Origin: Gammaproteobacteria bacterium
GTDB taxonomy: Bacteria; Pseudomonadota; Gammaproteobacteria; JAABTG01
Length of the DNA stretch: 64,000 nt
Assembly (NCBI GenBank): GCA_017999615.1
Contig: JAGNLM010000004.1
Coordinates: 62,450 to 126,449 of the forward strand
Reading direction: 5' to 3'
Part shown: positions 28,478 through 36,856 of the stretch, in pieces
Layout of the letters: each line of letters opens with the position of its first letter
How positions within the stretch are numbered: the first letter of the stretch is position 1
Position numbers and translations under genes: made by a program
Notes under the pieces: model-generated
Database searches by the model: none
What the model saw: the letters and a program-made list of their open reading frames with translations, nothing else
What the model was told of the DNA's origin: nothing

Positions 28478-29610
28478 CCGGCATGCTGCGCCTCGCCTTC
28501 AAGCTGCTCGTGAACGACCGCGGGAAGTTCACGGCGCTGCTGGTGGGCATCACCTTCGCCGTGTTCCTGATGGTGCAGATGACCTCGCTCTTCGCCGGGA
28601 TCCTGAACAAGGCCTCCGCGACGGTCAGCAACATCGGCGCGAGCGTCTGGGTCATGGACCCCTCGGTGAACACCGTGGCGAACAGCCTGCCGATGCCTGG
28701 CTACGTGCTGGACGCCGCGCGCAGCGCCGAGGGTGTGAAGTACGCCGTTCCCCTGTACTCCGGGTCGGCGCTGGTGAAGCTCCGGGACGGCGTCTACCAG
28801 TCCGTCACCGTCCTCGGGCTCGACGACACGAGCCTCTTCGGACGCCCCGAGATGATGGCGGGGAACATCGAGGACATCTACGCGGAGAGCGCCTTCATCG
28901 TCGTCCGCGACACCGAGTACCGCAAGCTGAAGAACCCTGAGGTCGGCACCGAATTCGAAGTGAACGACCACCGGGGCGTCATCGTGGGCATCGCGAAGGT
29001 CGCCTCGAGCGGCCTCTTCGGGATGCCCTCGCTCTACACGACCTACAGCAAGGCCGTGCAGTACATCCCGTCCATGCGTTTCACGACGTCCTACATCCTG
29101 GTGGAGCCGAAGAGCCCGGCAGACATCCCGGGCATCAAGGTCCAGATCGCGCGGCTCGGCTACCTGGCCCTCACCAAAGAGGAATTCATCGAGAAGATCT
29201 CCGAGTTCTACAAGTACCAGACGGGCGTCGGCACCAACCTGCTGCTGATGACGGTCATCAGCTTCATCGTCGGGCTCTCGATCTCCGGGCAGACCTTCTA
29301 CACGTTCATCCTGGAGAACCTGGAGCGGTTCGGGGCGCTCAAGGCCATCGGGGCCAAGAGCCACGAACTGGTCGTCATGATCCTGTTCCAGGCCTTCCTC
29401 ACCTCGGTCACCGGATACGGCCTCGGGGTCGGCCTGTGCGCGGTGCTCATCGGCATCGCCAAGCTCCGGCTGCCGAGTTACGCGGCGATGATCACCTACG
29501 ACAACCTGGGTCTGGCGCTCCTCATGGTGGTGGTCATCGCGAGCATCTCGAGCTACATCGGGGTTCGCAGGGTGCTGCGCATCGAGCCCTTCGACATCTT
29601 CCGCGCCTGA
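28474..29610 (+). CDS. ABC exporter permease (MacB/DevC/FtsX fold)
   Basis: 378 residues, overlapping the fusion-protein stop by 4 nt. One transmembrane helix near the N-terminus (about 21-42) is followed by a large periplasmic domain of about 220 residues and three C-terminal helices (LLLMTVISFIVGLSISGQTFY; MILFQAFLTSVTGYGLGVGLCAVLIGI; LALLMVVVIASISSYIGVRRVLRIEP). This is the 1+3 topology of MacB/DevC/FtsX permeases, which move substrates by periplasmic mechanotransmission rather than through a membrane channel. The substrate is unknown. No TolC-like gene is nearby. Confidence 0.9.
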   Translation: MTGMLRLAFKLLVNDRGKFTALLVGITFAVFLMVQMTSLFAGILNKASATVSNIGASVWVMDPSVNTVANSLPMPGYVLDAARSAEGVKYAVPLYSGSALVKLRDGVYQSVTVLGLDDTSLFGRPEMMAGNIEDIYAESAFIVVRDTEYRKLKNPEVGTEFEVNDHRGVIVGIAKVASSGLFGMPSLYTTYSKAVQYIPSMRFTTSYILVEPKSPADIPGIKVQIARLGYLALTKEEFIEKISEFYKYQTGVGTNLLLMTVISFIVGLSISGQTFYTFILENLERFGALKAIGAKSHELVVMILFQAFLTSVTGYGLGVGLCAVLIGIAKLRLPSYAAMITYDNLGLALLMVVVIASISSYIGVRRVLRIEPFDIFRA

Positions 29611-29632
29611 CCCGGCCGCGGCTCACGCTTCG

Positions 29633-29690
29633 TCGTGTCACGATCCCCTGTCACGATTCGTCGTGTCACAATTCCTCGTGTCGCGATTCC
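29633..29690. repeat. Four tandem copies of a 15-nt unit (TCGTGTCACGATTCC)
   Basis: Units lie at 29633-29647, 29648-29660 (13 nt), 29661-29675 and 29676-29690, with one or two substitutions each. The array spans the 3' end of the small zinc-ribbon gene, whose last residues (QESRHEEL) come from it. The unit is 5 codons long, so copy-number change would keep frame inside the gene. It lies between the convergent permease and zinc-ribbon genes. Confidence 0.8.
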
Positions 29691-29959
29691 TGGTGCTTGC
29701 GGCCGAGCTCGGGGTTGAAGCGCACCAGCCACGCCTCGATGTTCCCCTGGATGCCGGGGTCGGTCTCCACGACCGCGAGGCAGGACTGGCAGAGCGGGTA
29801 CTGATACCGGCGGTCGGGCCAGGCCTGGGGCGTGAAGGCCATCAGCGCGATCTTTTCGCCCCCCTGGAACTCGCGCGCGCAGCCGACGCAGTGCGTCGCC
29901 TGGAACGAGCGCTCCTTCACCGCCTTGCCGACCCGCTTGCGCGTCCTGCCCTTCGCCAT
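29666..29959 (-). CDS. Small zinc-ribbon protein, unknown function
   Basis: 97 residues from the ATG at 29959, preceded by GAGGAGG. A basic N-terminus (AKGRTRKRVGKAVKERS) is followed by CVGC (Cys24, Cys27) and CQSC (Cys57, Cys60), which can form one zinc site. The C-terminus ends within the tandem repeat described at 29633-29690. No family is recognised. It is 78 nt downstream of glgC and co-directional, so it may be in the same transcript. Confidence 0.7.
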   Translation of the reverse strand: MAKGRTRKRVGKAVKERSFQATHCVGCAREFQGGEKIALMAFTPQAWPDRRYQYPLCQSCLAVVETDPGIQGNIEAWLVRFNPELGRKHQESRHEEL

Positions 29960-30037
29960 CTCGCCTCCTCGTTCTGATGACCGGCCCTCGGCCGATATCA
30001 CTCCACCGCTCGTCCGATGGCCAGCCCTGCGCCGATG

Positions 30038-31306
30038 TCACTCCACGGCGTGCAGCCGCTGCCCGAGCATGTCCGGGGTAACCAGGGTCACGCCGCCCGG
30101 GGTGACCCGGAAGCGGCGGGCGTCCTCCACCCGGTCCTCGCCGACCACCAGCCCGTCCGGCAGGCGGCAACCGCGATCGATGACCGCCCGGTGCACCCGA
30201 CAGTCGCGCCCCACTTCCACCTCGGGCAGGATGACCGAGTCGCCGATCATCGACCCCGGCCTTGTCTTGACGTTGGAGAAGAGCAGCGAGCGGCTCAGGC
30301 GCGCCGAGGAGATCACGCAGCCCCCCGACACCACGCTGTTCACCACCACGCCGCAGCGGTCCTCGTCGTTCAGCAGGAACTTGGCCGACGGCAGCTGGGC
30401 CTGGTGGGTGCGGATCGGCCACTGCTGGTCGTAGAGGTCGAGCTCCGGCGCCGGCTCCACCAGCTCCATGTTCGCGGACCAGTACGCGTCCACCGTCCCC
30501 ACGTCCCGCCAGAAGGCCTGCTGACCGGTCACCGGGTCGGTGAAGGGGTAGGCGTAGACCGCCGCGCGCCCGATCAGGTCGGGGATGATGCTCTTGCCGA
30601 AGTCGTGGTCGGAGTCCCGGTTGCGGGCGTCCCGGATCAACTCCTCGAAGAGGAACTCGGTGTTCAGGACGTAGATCCCCATGGAGGCGAGCGCCTGCCC
30701 CGGGGAATCCGGCATCGGTCGGGGCTGCGCCGGCTTTTCCTCGAAGCCGCGCACCCGCCCGTCGGCGTCGATCGCCATCACGCCGAAGCCCTTCGCCTCC
30801 TCCAGGCCCACCTGCACGCAGCCCACGGTCATGTCCGCCCCGTGCTCCCGGTGGAACAGGAGCATCGGGCCGTAATCCATCTTGTAGATGTGGTCGCCTG
30901 CCAGAACGAAGACGAAATCGGGCCGGTAGGTGCGGATGATGTCAAGATTCTGGTAGAGCGCGTCCGCGGTCCCGGCGTACCAGTTGTTCGAGGTACGCTG
31001 AGACGCCGGCAGGATCTCGAGGAAGTCCCCGAACTCGCTCTGCAGCCCGGTCCAGCCCCGGACCAGGTGGCTGATGAGCGAGTGCGCCTTGTACTGGGTC
31101 AGCACGCCGATGCGGCGGATCCCGGAGTTCACACAGTTGGAGAGCACGAAGTCGATGATGCGGAACTTCCCGCCGAAGTGAACGGCAGGCTTGGCCCGCC
31201 ACCGCGTGAGCTCCTCCAGGCGCGAGCCTCGCCCCCCCGCGAGCACCAGGGCGAGCGCGTTGCGCGTGAGGCGATTCACCAGGCGTGCGTTGAATTCGTT
31301 TTGCAT
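30038..31306 (-). CDS. glgC: Glucose-1-phosphate adenylyltransferase
   Basis: 422 residues; the ATG at 31306 has GGGAGGG about 6 nt upstream. Nucleotidyltransferase motif ALVLAGGRGSRLEELTRWRAKPAVHFGGKFRIIDFVLSN matches, in shorter pieces, the GlgC loop (LAGGRGSRL) and activator-site Lys. Further marks are AGDHIYKMDY and GFEEKP (Glu-Lys-Pro), and a C-terminal left-handed beta-helix. It makes ADP-glucose for glycogen. It stands with galU at the start of the polysaccharide locus, so both draw on glucose-1-phosphate. Confidence 0.94.
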   Translation of the reverse strand: MQNEFNARLVNRLTRNALALVLAGGRGSRLEELTRWRAKPAVHFGGKFRIIDFVLSNCVNSGIRRIGVLTQYKAHSLISHLVRGWTGLQSEFGDFLEILPASQRTSNNWYAGTADALYQNLDIIRTYRPDFVFVLAGDHIYKMDYGPMLLFHREHGADMTVGCVQVGLEEAKGFGVMAIDADGRVRGFEEKPAQPRPMPDSPGQALASMGIYVLNTEFLFEELIRDARNRDSDHDFGKSIIPDLIGRAAVYAYPFTDPVTGQQAFWRDVGTVDAYWSANMELVEPAPELDLYDQQWPIRTHQAQLPSAKFLLNDEDRCGVVVNSVVSGGCVISSARLSRSLLFSNVKTRPGSMIGDSVILPEVEVGRDCRVHRAVIDRGCRLPDGLVVGEDRVEDARRFRVTPGGVTLVTPDMLGQRLHAVE

Positions 31307-31370
31307 GACGCCCTCCCGAGGTCCTGCCGGAGCTCGCGAGGAGCCCCGGCCCTGCAGGCCAAGACGACCC

Positions 31371-32264
31371 TCAGCGCGGCAGACGCGCGCCCACGTAGCG
31401 GCCCAGGTATTCGGCGAAGCTCTCCTTCAGCTCGGGGTGCGCGAGCGCGTGCTCCACCGTCGCCACCAGATAGCCCAGCTTGTCGCCGCAGTCGTAGCGC
31501 TTGCCGCGGAACTGGTAGGCCATCACGGGCTCCTCCGCCAGCAGCATGGCGATGGCGTCGGTCAGCTGGATCTCGCCGCCCGCACCCCGCTCGGTCTGCT
31601 CCAGCAGGGTGAAGATGCGGGGCGAGAGCAGGTAGCGACCCACGACGCCCAGGTTCGAGGGGGCGTTGGCGGGCTTCGGCTTCTCCACGATGCGCTCGAC
31701 CCGTCCCACCCGGTCGGCCACCGGCTCGGTCTTCACGATGCCGTAGCGGTCCGTCTCCAGGGGGTTCACCGGCTCCACGGCGAGCACGCTCGCCCCCCCG
31801 TGGGCCTCGTGGACCCGCGCCATCTGCTGCAGGCAGTTCAGGTCACCCCCGTCGATCAGGTCGTCGGCCAGGATGACCACGAAGGGGTCGTTCCCCACCA
31901 CCGGCTTGGCGCACAGCACCGCGTGCCCGAGCCCAAGCGGCTCGGCCTGGCGGATGTAGATGCAGGCCACGTTGTCCGGCAGCACCTGCTGCACCAGGGC
32001 GAGCAGCTTCTCCTTGCCGCGCTTCTCCAACTCGGTCTCGAGCTCGTAGGCCTTGTCGAAGTGGTCCTCGATGGAGCGCTTGTTCCGCCCGGTGATGAAG
32101 ATGAGCTCCGTCGCCCCCGCCGCGACCGCCTCCTCCGCCGCGTACTGGATGAGCGGCTTGTCGACGATGGGGAGCATCTCCTTCGGGTTCGCCTTGGTCG
32201 CCGGCAGGAACCGGCTGCCCATGCCTGCAACGGGGAAAACGGCCTTGCGGATCGGTCGGATCAT
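31371..32264 (-). CDS. galU: UTP-glucose-1-phosphate uridylyltransferase
   Basis: 297 residues, normal length. It opens [40 protein letters not shown] in family-typical pieces ([19 protein letters not shown]). It also has [17 protein letters not shown] and GEIQLTDAI. It makes UDP-glucose, the precursor for UDP-glucuronate and many surface sugars. It is co-directional with glgC (64 nt downstream) and the WecA-like transferase (47 nt upstream). Confidence 0.95.
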   Translation of the reverse strand: MIRPIRKAVFPVAGMGSRFLPATKANPKEMLPIVDKPLIQYAAEEAVAAGATELIFITGRNKRSIEDHFDKAYELETELEKRGKEKLLALVQQVLPDNVACIYIRQAEPLGLGHAVLCAKPVVGNDPFVVILADDLIDGGDLNCLQQMARVHEAHGGASVLAVEPVNPLETDRYGIVKTEPVADRVGRVERIVEKPKPANAPSNLGVVGRYLLSPRIFTLLEQTERGAGGEIQLTDAIAMLLAEEPVMAYQFRGKRYDCGDKLGYLVATVEHALAHPELKESFAEYLGRYVGARLPR

Positions 32265-32311
32265 CGTTTGACTCGCTGGAGAATCGTTTCTGGGTCAACC
32301 ACGGCCTGGCG

Positions 32312-33394
32312 TCAGCTCTTCCCCGCCTGTCGCTCCAGGCGCGGGACGGACAGGGCGAGCACAGCGTACACGACCACCCACCCTGCGATCAGCGCCCATT
32401 GTGCCCCCGGCACCACGGCGACGGCGAGCAGCGCCGAGAGCGCGCAGGCGAGCATGAGCGAGTACTCCGCGAGCACGGTCCTGCGGTGGGTCCAGCCCAG
32501 GCGCACCAGACGCTGATAGTAGTGGGAGCGGTGGGCGTGCCAGACCTTTTCGCCGGCGAGCGCACGCCGCACGAGCGTGACCGTCGCGTCCACGACGAAG
32601 GGCGAGAACACGAGGGCCGCGACCCACAGGGGAAAGAAACCCCCGCGATGCCCCCACAAGGCGAAGCCCGCGGCGAGGAAGCCCAGGGTCGAGGACCCCA
32701 CGTCGCCCATGAAGATGCGCGCAGGGGGGAAGTTGAAGAGGAGGAACCCCGCGGACGCCGCAGCCACCACCGCACTGGCGAGCGCGTAGTCGAACCGCCC
32801 GCCGAGCAGCCCCAGGAGGGCGAGCGCGCCGAACCCGGAGACGCCCATCCCACCCGCGAAGCCGTCCATCCCGTCCATGAAGTTGTAGAGATTGGTCATC
32901 CAGACCGTCGCGAGCACGGACACCCCGGCCGCGAGCCAGGCGGGCCAGGCCCAGGCGGCACCGGGAAGCTCGAGGGCCGGCGGAGAGAGACCGGCGGCGA
33001 CGAGGCCGCCCGCCGCCCCCACGTGCACGACGAGCCGCACCGCCGGGGGCAGGGGCCGAAGGTCGTCCGCGAAGGATACCGCGGCCACCGCGGCCGCCCC
33101 GAGGAGCACCGCGGCCAGTGCGCCACCCGGCGGGCCGCCGGAGGCCGCCGACAGGGAGCCCGCGAGGAGAGCGGCCACGAGACCCGCGACGAGACCCGCG
33201 ACGATGCCAATCCCCCCGGTGCGCGGGGTGGGCCGCTCGTGGAGGGAGCGCTCGTTCGGGTGGTCCAGGATGGGCAGCCCCCAGCGGGGGTGCGCCAGGA
33301 CGGCGACGGCCGCCGCCGCCACCCCGAAGGCCACGAGGGGCGCGAGGGCCGCGAGGGCCACGAATGGGTTGACCGGCGCGAGGCTAGAGGGCAT
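32312..33394 (-). CDS. Polyprenyl-phosphate sugar-1-phosphate transferase (WecA/MraY family)
   Basis: 360 residues from the ATG at 33394, overlapping the epimerase stop by 11 nt. A longer open frame upstream is antisense noise. About ten transmembrane helices; the family motifs are DHPNERSLHERPTPRTGGIG near the start, SFADDLRPLP, NLYNFMDGMDG (catalytic Asp region), GDVGSSTLGF and the basic loop HAHRSHYYQRL. It transfers a HexNAc-1-phosphate from a UDP-sugar to undecaprenyl phosphate, starting the glycan. The adjacent epimerase is the typical partner of WbpL/WbcO-type enzymes that use a 6-deoxy-HexNAc. Confidence 0.9.
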   Translation of the reverse strand: MPSSLAPVNPFVALAALAPLVAFGVAAAAVAVLAHPRWGLPILDHPNERSLHERPTPRTGGIGIVAGLVAGLVAALLAGSLSAASGGPPGGALAAVLLGAAAVAAVSFADDLRPLPPAVRLVVHVGAAGGLVAAGLSPPALELPGAAWAWPAWLAAGVSVLATVWMTNLYNFMDGMDGFAGGMGVSGFGALALLGLLGGRFDYALASAVVAAASAGFLLFNFPPARIFMGDVGSSTLGFLAAGFALWGHRGGFFPLWVAALVFSPFVVDATVTLVRRALAGEKVWHAHRSHYYQRLVRLGWTHRRTVLAEYSLMLACALSALLAVAVVPGAQWALIAGWVVVYAVLALSVPRLERQAGKS

Positions 33395-34367
33395 CGGGTC
33401 TGGACGCCGCAGCGACGACGTCCGGCAGGGCGTCCCAGAGCGTGCGCGTGGGACGGTACCCGAGCTCCTGCCGAATCCGGTCCGAGCGATAGCACTCGGA
33501 GCCGAGGAGGCGCTCCGCGACACCCGAGTCGAGGGGTGTGGGTAAACTGAGGGCGCGCAGGAGATCGCCCGTCCAGGCGAGGAACCGCAGGAGGGCCGCG
33601 GGGAACGCCCAGCGGGCGGGCTCGAGGCCGAGCGCCGCGCGCACCCTGCGGTAGACCTCCCCGGTCGAGTAGTCGACGCCGTCCGTCACGATGTAGGTCC
33701 GCCCCACCGCCTCGGGACGGTCCGCCGCCAGCAGGGTGGCCTGGACCAGGTCCTCCACGTGCACCATCGAGCGCCGGTTTCGCACCTGGGGCAACGGCGG
33801 AAAACGTCCGCGGCGGATCGCGGCGACCATCCTGGGGAGATTCCCCTTGCCCCCCGGGCCATAGACCATGGCGGATCGGAGAACCACGACGGCCATGCCG
33901 TACCGCTCGCCGGCCTCCCGCACCCACTGCTCGGCCTGCCCCTTCGCGCGTCCGTAGGGCGTCGCCGGAGGGCCAGCCCAATCCTCGTCGACGCACCCGG
34001 AGCCCGGGTCGCCCATCGCCTTCACCGTGCCGAGAAGCACGAAACGAGAAACCCCGACCTCTCCCGCCGCCTCCGCGAGATCCCGGGACCCGAGGGCGTT
34101 GACCCGCCAGTGCCGCTCGGCCTCCACGGGGGACTCGGCACTGCCGGCGTGGGCGTAGCCCGCGCAGTGGAACACGGCGGAGACGCCGCGGCAGGCCGCC
34201 TCCAGGGATCGGGGGTCCTCCAGGTCACCGGTCACCGTCTCGCAACCGGCGGGCGGTGCACCGGACCCACTGCGGGACAGGACGCGCACGACGCCTCCCC
34301 GGCTCACCAGGTGACCGACGAGCCGTCGGCCGACGAAGCCGGAACCGCCCGTGACCAGGACCGTCAC
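33384..34367 (-). CDS. NAD-dependent sugar epimerase/dehydratase (SDR)
   Basis: 327 residues from a GTG at 34367, 1 nt from the carbamoyltransferase stop. Rossmann motif VTGGSGFVGRRL at the N-terminus, HCAGYAH, and a catalytic YGRAKGQAE (Tyr-x3-Lys). The usual Ser/Thr triad position reads GTVKAMG, giving Thr. It resembles WbpV/WbfT-like enzymes that work beside WecA-like transferases, epimerising or reducing a UDP-HexNAc. The ATG of the transferase lies inside its last codons, so the two are translationally linked. Confidence 0.85.
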   Translation of the reverse strand: MTVLVTGGSGFVGRRLVGHLVSRGGVVRVLSRSGSGAPPAGCETVTGDLEDPRSLEAACRGVSAVFHCAGYAHAGSAESPVEAERHWRVNALGSRDLAEAAGEVGVSRFVLLGTVKAMGDPGSGCVDEDWAGPPATPYGRAKGQAEQWVREAGERYGMAVVVLRSAMVYGPGGKGNLPRMVAAIRRGRFPPLPQVRNRRSMVHVEDLVQATLLAADRPEAVGRTYIVTDGVDYSTGEVYRRVRAALGLEPARWAFPAALLRFLAWTGDLLRALSLPTPLDSGVAERLLGSECYRSDRIRQELGYRPTRTLWDALPDVVAAASRPDAL

Positions 34368-34368
34368 G

Positions 34369-36204
34369 TCAGTCCGGCTCGAACGCGCCGGCGTAGTCGC
34401 GCCGCAGGGCGGGGTCCTGTGCCTCCTTGAGGAGCAGGCAGTTCCCCACCGCCAGGGTATCGAGCTCCGTCCCCATGAAGCAGTGGAAGGCGTCCTCCGG
34501 AGTGCAGACGATCGGCTCGCCGCGGACGTTGAAGCTCGTGTTCACAACCACGGGGCAGCCGGTGAGGGCCTCGAACTCCGAGAGCAGCGCGTGATAGCGG
34601 GGGTTGGTCTCCCGGTGCACTGTCTGGATGCGGGCCGAGTAGTCCACGTGGGTCACCGCCGGGATCTCCGAGCGCGGGACGTTCAGCTTCTCGATCCCGA
34701 ACAGCGCCTGCTCCTCGTCCGACATCGCTCGCCGCCGGCCCTTGGCCACATCGGCAACCAGCAGCATGTAGGGGCTGTCGCCGTCGAACTCGAACCAGTC
34801 CGCGACCCGCTCGCGCAACACCGAAGGCGCGAAGGGACGGAAGGACTCCCGGTACTTCACCTTCAGGTTCAGCATCCGCTGCATCGTGGGCGACCGGGCG
34901 TCCCCGAGGATCGAACGGCCCCCAAGGGCCCGCGGCCCGAACTCCATGCGCCCCTGGAACCAGCCGAGGGCCCGCCCTTCCGCGATCTCGCGGGCGCATG
35001 CCCGGGGCACGTCATCGGAGGGCAGCACTCCGAAACGAGCCCCCGCGGCGGTGAGCCGGCGCTCGATGTCCTGCTGCTCGAACGCGGGGCCGAGGTAGGA
35101 CCCCTGCATCCGGTCGGTCCTGCCGTCGGCCTCCCGGGGCTGGCCGGCGAACCCGTGATAGGCGGCAAGCGCCGCGCCAAGCGCGCCGCCCGCGTCACCT
35201 GCCGCAGGTTGCACCCAGAGCCTCTTGAAGCGCCCGTCGCGCAGGACCTTGCCGTTGGCGACACAGTTCAGCGCCACACCGCCCGCGAGGCAGAGGTTCT
35301 CGGCCCCGGTCTCCCGCGCGACGGAGCGCGTCAGGCGGAGCATCGCCTCCTCGGTGACCGCCTGGACCGACGCCGCCAGGTCCATGTGGCGCTGGGTGAC
35401 CGGCTCGCTCGGCTTGCGCGGCGGACCGCCGAAGCGCTCGTCGAACCGCCGGTTGGTCATGGTCAGGCCGGTGCAGTAATCGAAGTAGTCCAGGTTCAGG
35501 CGGAAGGTACCGTCGGGCTTCAGATCGATCAGATCCTCCAGAATGGCTTGCGCGTAGCGCGGCTCGCCGTAGGGCGCGAGCCCCATCACCTTGTACTCGC
35601 CCGAGTTGACCCTGAAGCCGGTGTAGTAGGTGAAGGCCGAGTAGAGCAGGCCGAGCGAGTGCGGGAAGTGGATCTCCCGCAGGATCTGGATGCGGTTGCC
35701 CTCCCCTTGCGCGAGCGAGGTGGTGGTCCACTCGCCGACCCCGTCCAGGGTGAGGATCGCCGCCTTCTCGAACGGCGAGGGGTAGAAGGCGCTCGCCGCG
35801 TGGCTCAGGTGGTGCTCGCCGAAGAGCAGACGCTCTTCCCAGGGGTAGCGCAGCGCCCAGCGCTTGAGCTCCCGTCGCAGCAGGTCCTTCAGGAACAGCT
35901 TCTCCCGAAGCCACACCGGGATCGCCACACGGAACGAGGAGAACCCCCGGGGTGCGAAGGCGAGGTAGGTCTCTAGAAGCCGCTCGAACTTGAGAAACGG
36001 CTTGTCGTAGAAGGCGACGTAGTCGACCGCATCGAGCGTCGTCCCGGCGTGCGCGAGACAGAACTCGACCGCGTGGCGCGGAAAGCGCGAGTCGTGCTTC
36101 TTGCGGGTGAAGCGCTCCTCCTGGGCTGCGGCCACGACCGCGCCGTCGCGCACCAGCACGGCCGCGCTGTCGTGGTAGAAGGCCGAGATACCGAGCACCT
36201 GCAC
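34369..36204 (-). CDS. Carbamoyltransferase (NodU/CmcH/TobZ/SxtI family)
   Basis: 611 residues from a GTG at 36204 with AGGAGG 7 nt upstream. The N-terminal Kae1-like domain begins VLGISAFYHDSAAVLVRDG and contains GEHHLSHAASAFYPSP (His131, His132, His135 ligand region) and TLDGVGEWTT. The C-terminal half has GWFQGRMEFGPRALGGRSILGD and NTSFNVRGEPIVCTPEDA. The family uses carbamoyl phosphate and ATP to make carbamoyl adenylate and O-carbamoylates sugars or small molecules. The upstream SxtK-like and SxtJ-like membrane genes repeat the sxtI-J-K grouping. In this locus a carbamoylated sugar is the likely product. Confidence 0.93.
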   Translation of the reverse strand: MQVLGISAFYHDSAAVLVRDGAVVAAAQEERFTRKKHDSRFPRHAVEFCLAHAGTTLDAVDYVAFYDKPFLKFERLLETYLAFAPRGFSSFRVAIPVWLREKLFLKDLLRRELKRWALRYPWEERLLFGEHHLSHAASAFYPSPFEKAAILTLDGVGEWTTTSLAQGEGNRIQILREIHFPHSLGLLYSAFTYYTGFRVNSGEYKVMGLAPYGEPRYAQAILEDLIDLKPDGTFRLNLDYFDYCTGLTMTNRRFDERFGGPPRKPSEPVTQRHMDLAASVQAVTEEAMLRLTRSVARETGAENLCLAGGVALNCVANGKVLRDGRFKRLWVQPAAGDAGGALGAALAAYHGFAGQPREADGRTDRMQGSYLGPAFEQQDIERRLTAAGARFGVLPSDDVPRACAREIAEGRALGWFQGRMEFGPRALGGRSILGDARSPTMQRMLNLKVKYRESFRPFAPSVLRERVADWFEFDGDSPYMLLVADVAKGRRRAMSDEEQALFGIEKLNVPRSEIPAVTHVDYSARIQTVHRETNPRYHALLSEFEALTGCPVVVNTSFNVRGEPIVCTPEDAFHCFMGTELDTLAVGNCLLLKEAQDPALRRDYAGAFEPD

Positions 36205-36230
36205 GCCAAGACCTCCTGGACCTGGGGGAA

Positions 36231-36380
36231 TCAGAAGAGCGTGTAGATGAAAGGCGCCACCGCCGTCCCCTGGGTCAGCACGATGAGCGCTCCCAGCAGG
36301 GCCAGCACCAGCAGGATCGGGAGCAGCCAGTACTTCTTGCGCACCCGCATGAACCGCCACAACTCTCGGATGAAGGACAT
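36231..36380 (-). CDS. DUF5989/SxtK-like small membrane protein
   Basis: 49 residues, MSFIRELWRFMRVRKKYWLL at the start followed by one transmembrane helix (about 19-38) and a short tail, ending FIYTLF. A start-to-stop gap of 26 nt separates it from the carbamoyltransferase, and 29 nt from the SxtJ-like gene. The WLLP-rich single helix with a basic preface is the known pattern of this small family, found next to carbamoyltransferases. It probably anchors or stabilises the enzyme at the membrane (inference). Confidence 0.8.
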   Translation of the reverse strand: MSFIRELWRFMRVRKKYWLLPILLVLALLGALIVLTQGTAVAPFIYTLF

Positions 36381-36409
36381 GGAGTTCGCCCTGGAACGGG
36401 TCGGATAGC

Positions 36410-36832
36410 CTAGAACTGATCGGACATGGACTCCGGCGTCGGGCCGGGCGGATCGCGCACGATCCAGTAGCTCGGCGCATCCGGCTCGCGCCGCAGCCGC
36501 AGGGGGTCCTTGCCGGCGAGACGCATGGCGAGCCCGATCGGCGCCACGACCCCGTAGAAGACGACCGCCGCCATCACCGGGCTCACGAGCCGCCCGAGCC
36601 AGAGGCCCAGGCGCGTCCAGGCGCGGTTCGGCGCACCCAGCAGGGATGGGCGAACGAGCGTGACAGCTGCCATCGCGCCACCCGCCGCCAGCGCCCAGTA
36701 CCGAACGCCTCCGCCGGAGAGGAACGGGAGCAGCGCCAGGACGAGGAAGAAGACCGTGAAAACCCAACCGAAGGCGCGGTTCGAAGAGCTGGCTACCTCC
36801 GGCTCGCGGTCCAGAGATTCGTGTGAAGTCAT
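36410..36832 (-). CDS. SxtJ-like membrane protein
   Basis: 140 residues from the ATG at 36832; a TTG at 36850 directly after GAGGGAGG is too close to be preferred. Two or three transmembrane helices (about 22-40, 45-62, 82-104) and the conserved core SSSNRAFGWVFTVFF and PLRLRREPDAPSYWI match the SxtJ family that accompanies NodU/CmcH carbamoyltransferases. Function is unproven. The order SxtJ-like, SxtK-like, carbamoyltransferase in one transcript suggests a membrane-bound carbamoylation complex. Confidence 0.8.
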   Translation of the reverse strand: MTSHESLDREPEVASSSNRAFGWVFTVFFLVLALLPFLSGGGVRYWALAAGGAMAAVTLVRPSLLGAPNRAWTRLGLWLGRLVSPVMAAVVFYGVVAPIGLAMRLAGKDPLRLRREPDAPSYWIVRDPPGPTPESMSDQF

Positions 36833-36856
36833 CCCGCGGCTCGTCCCCAACCTCCC

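Noticed and set aside
29633-29690. CRISPR-like array
   Set aside because: Units are 13-15 nt, contiguous and without spacers; no cas genes are in the window.
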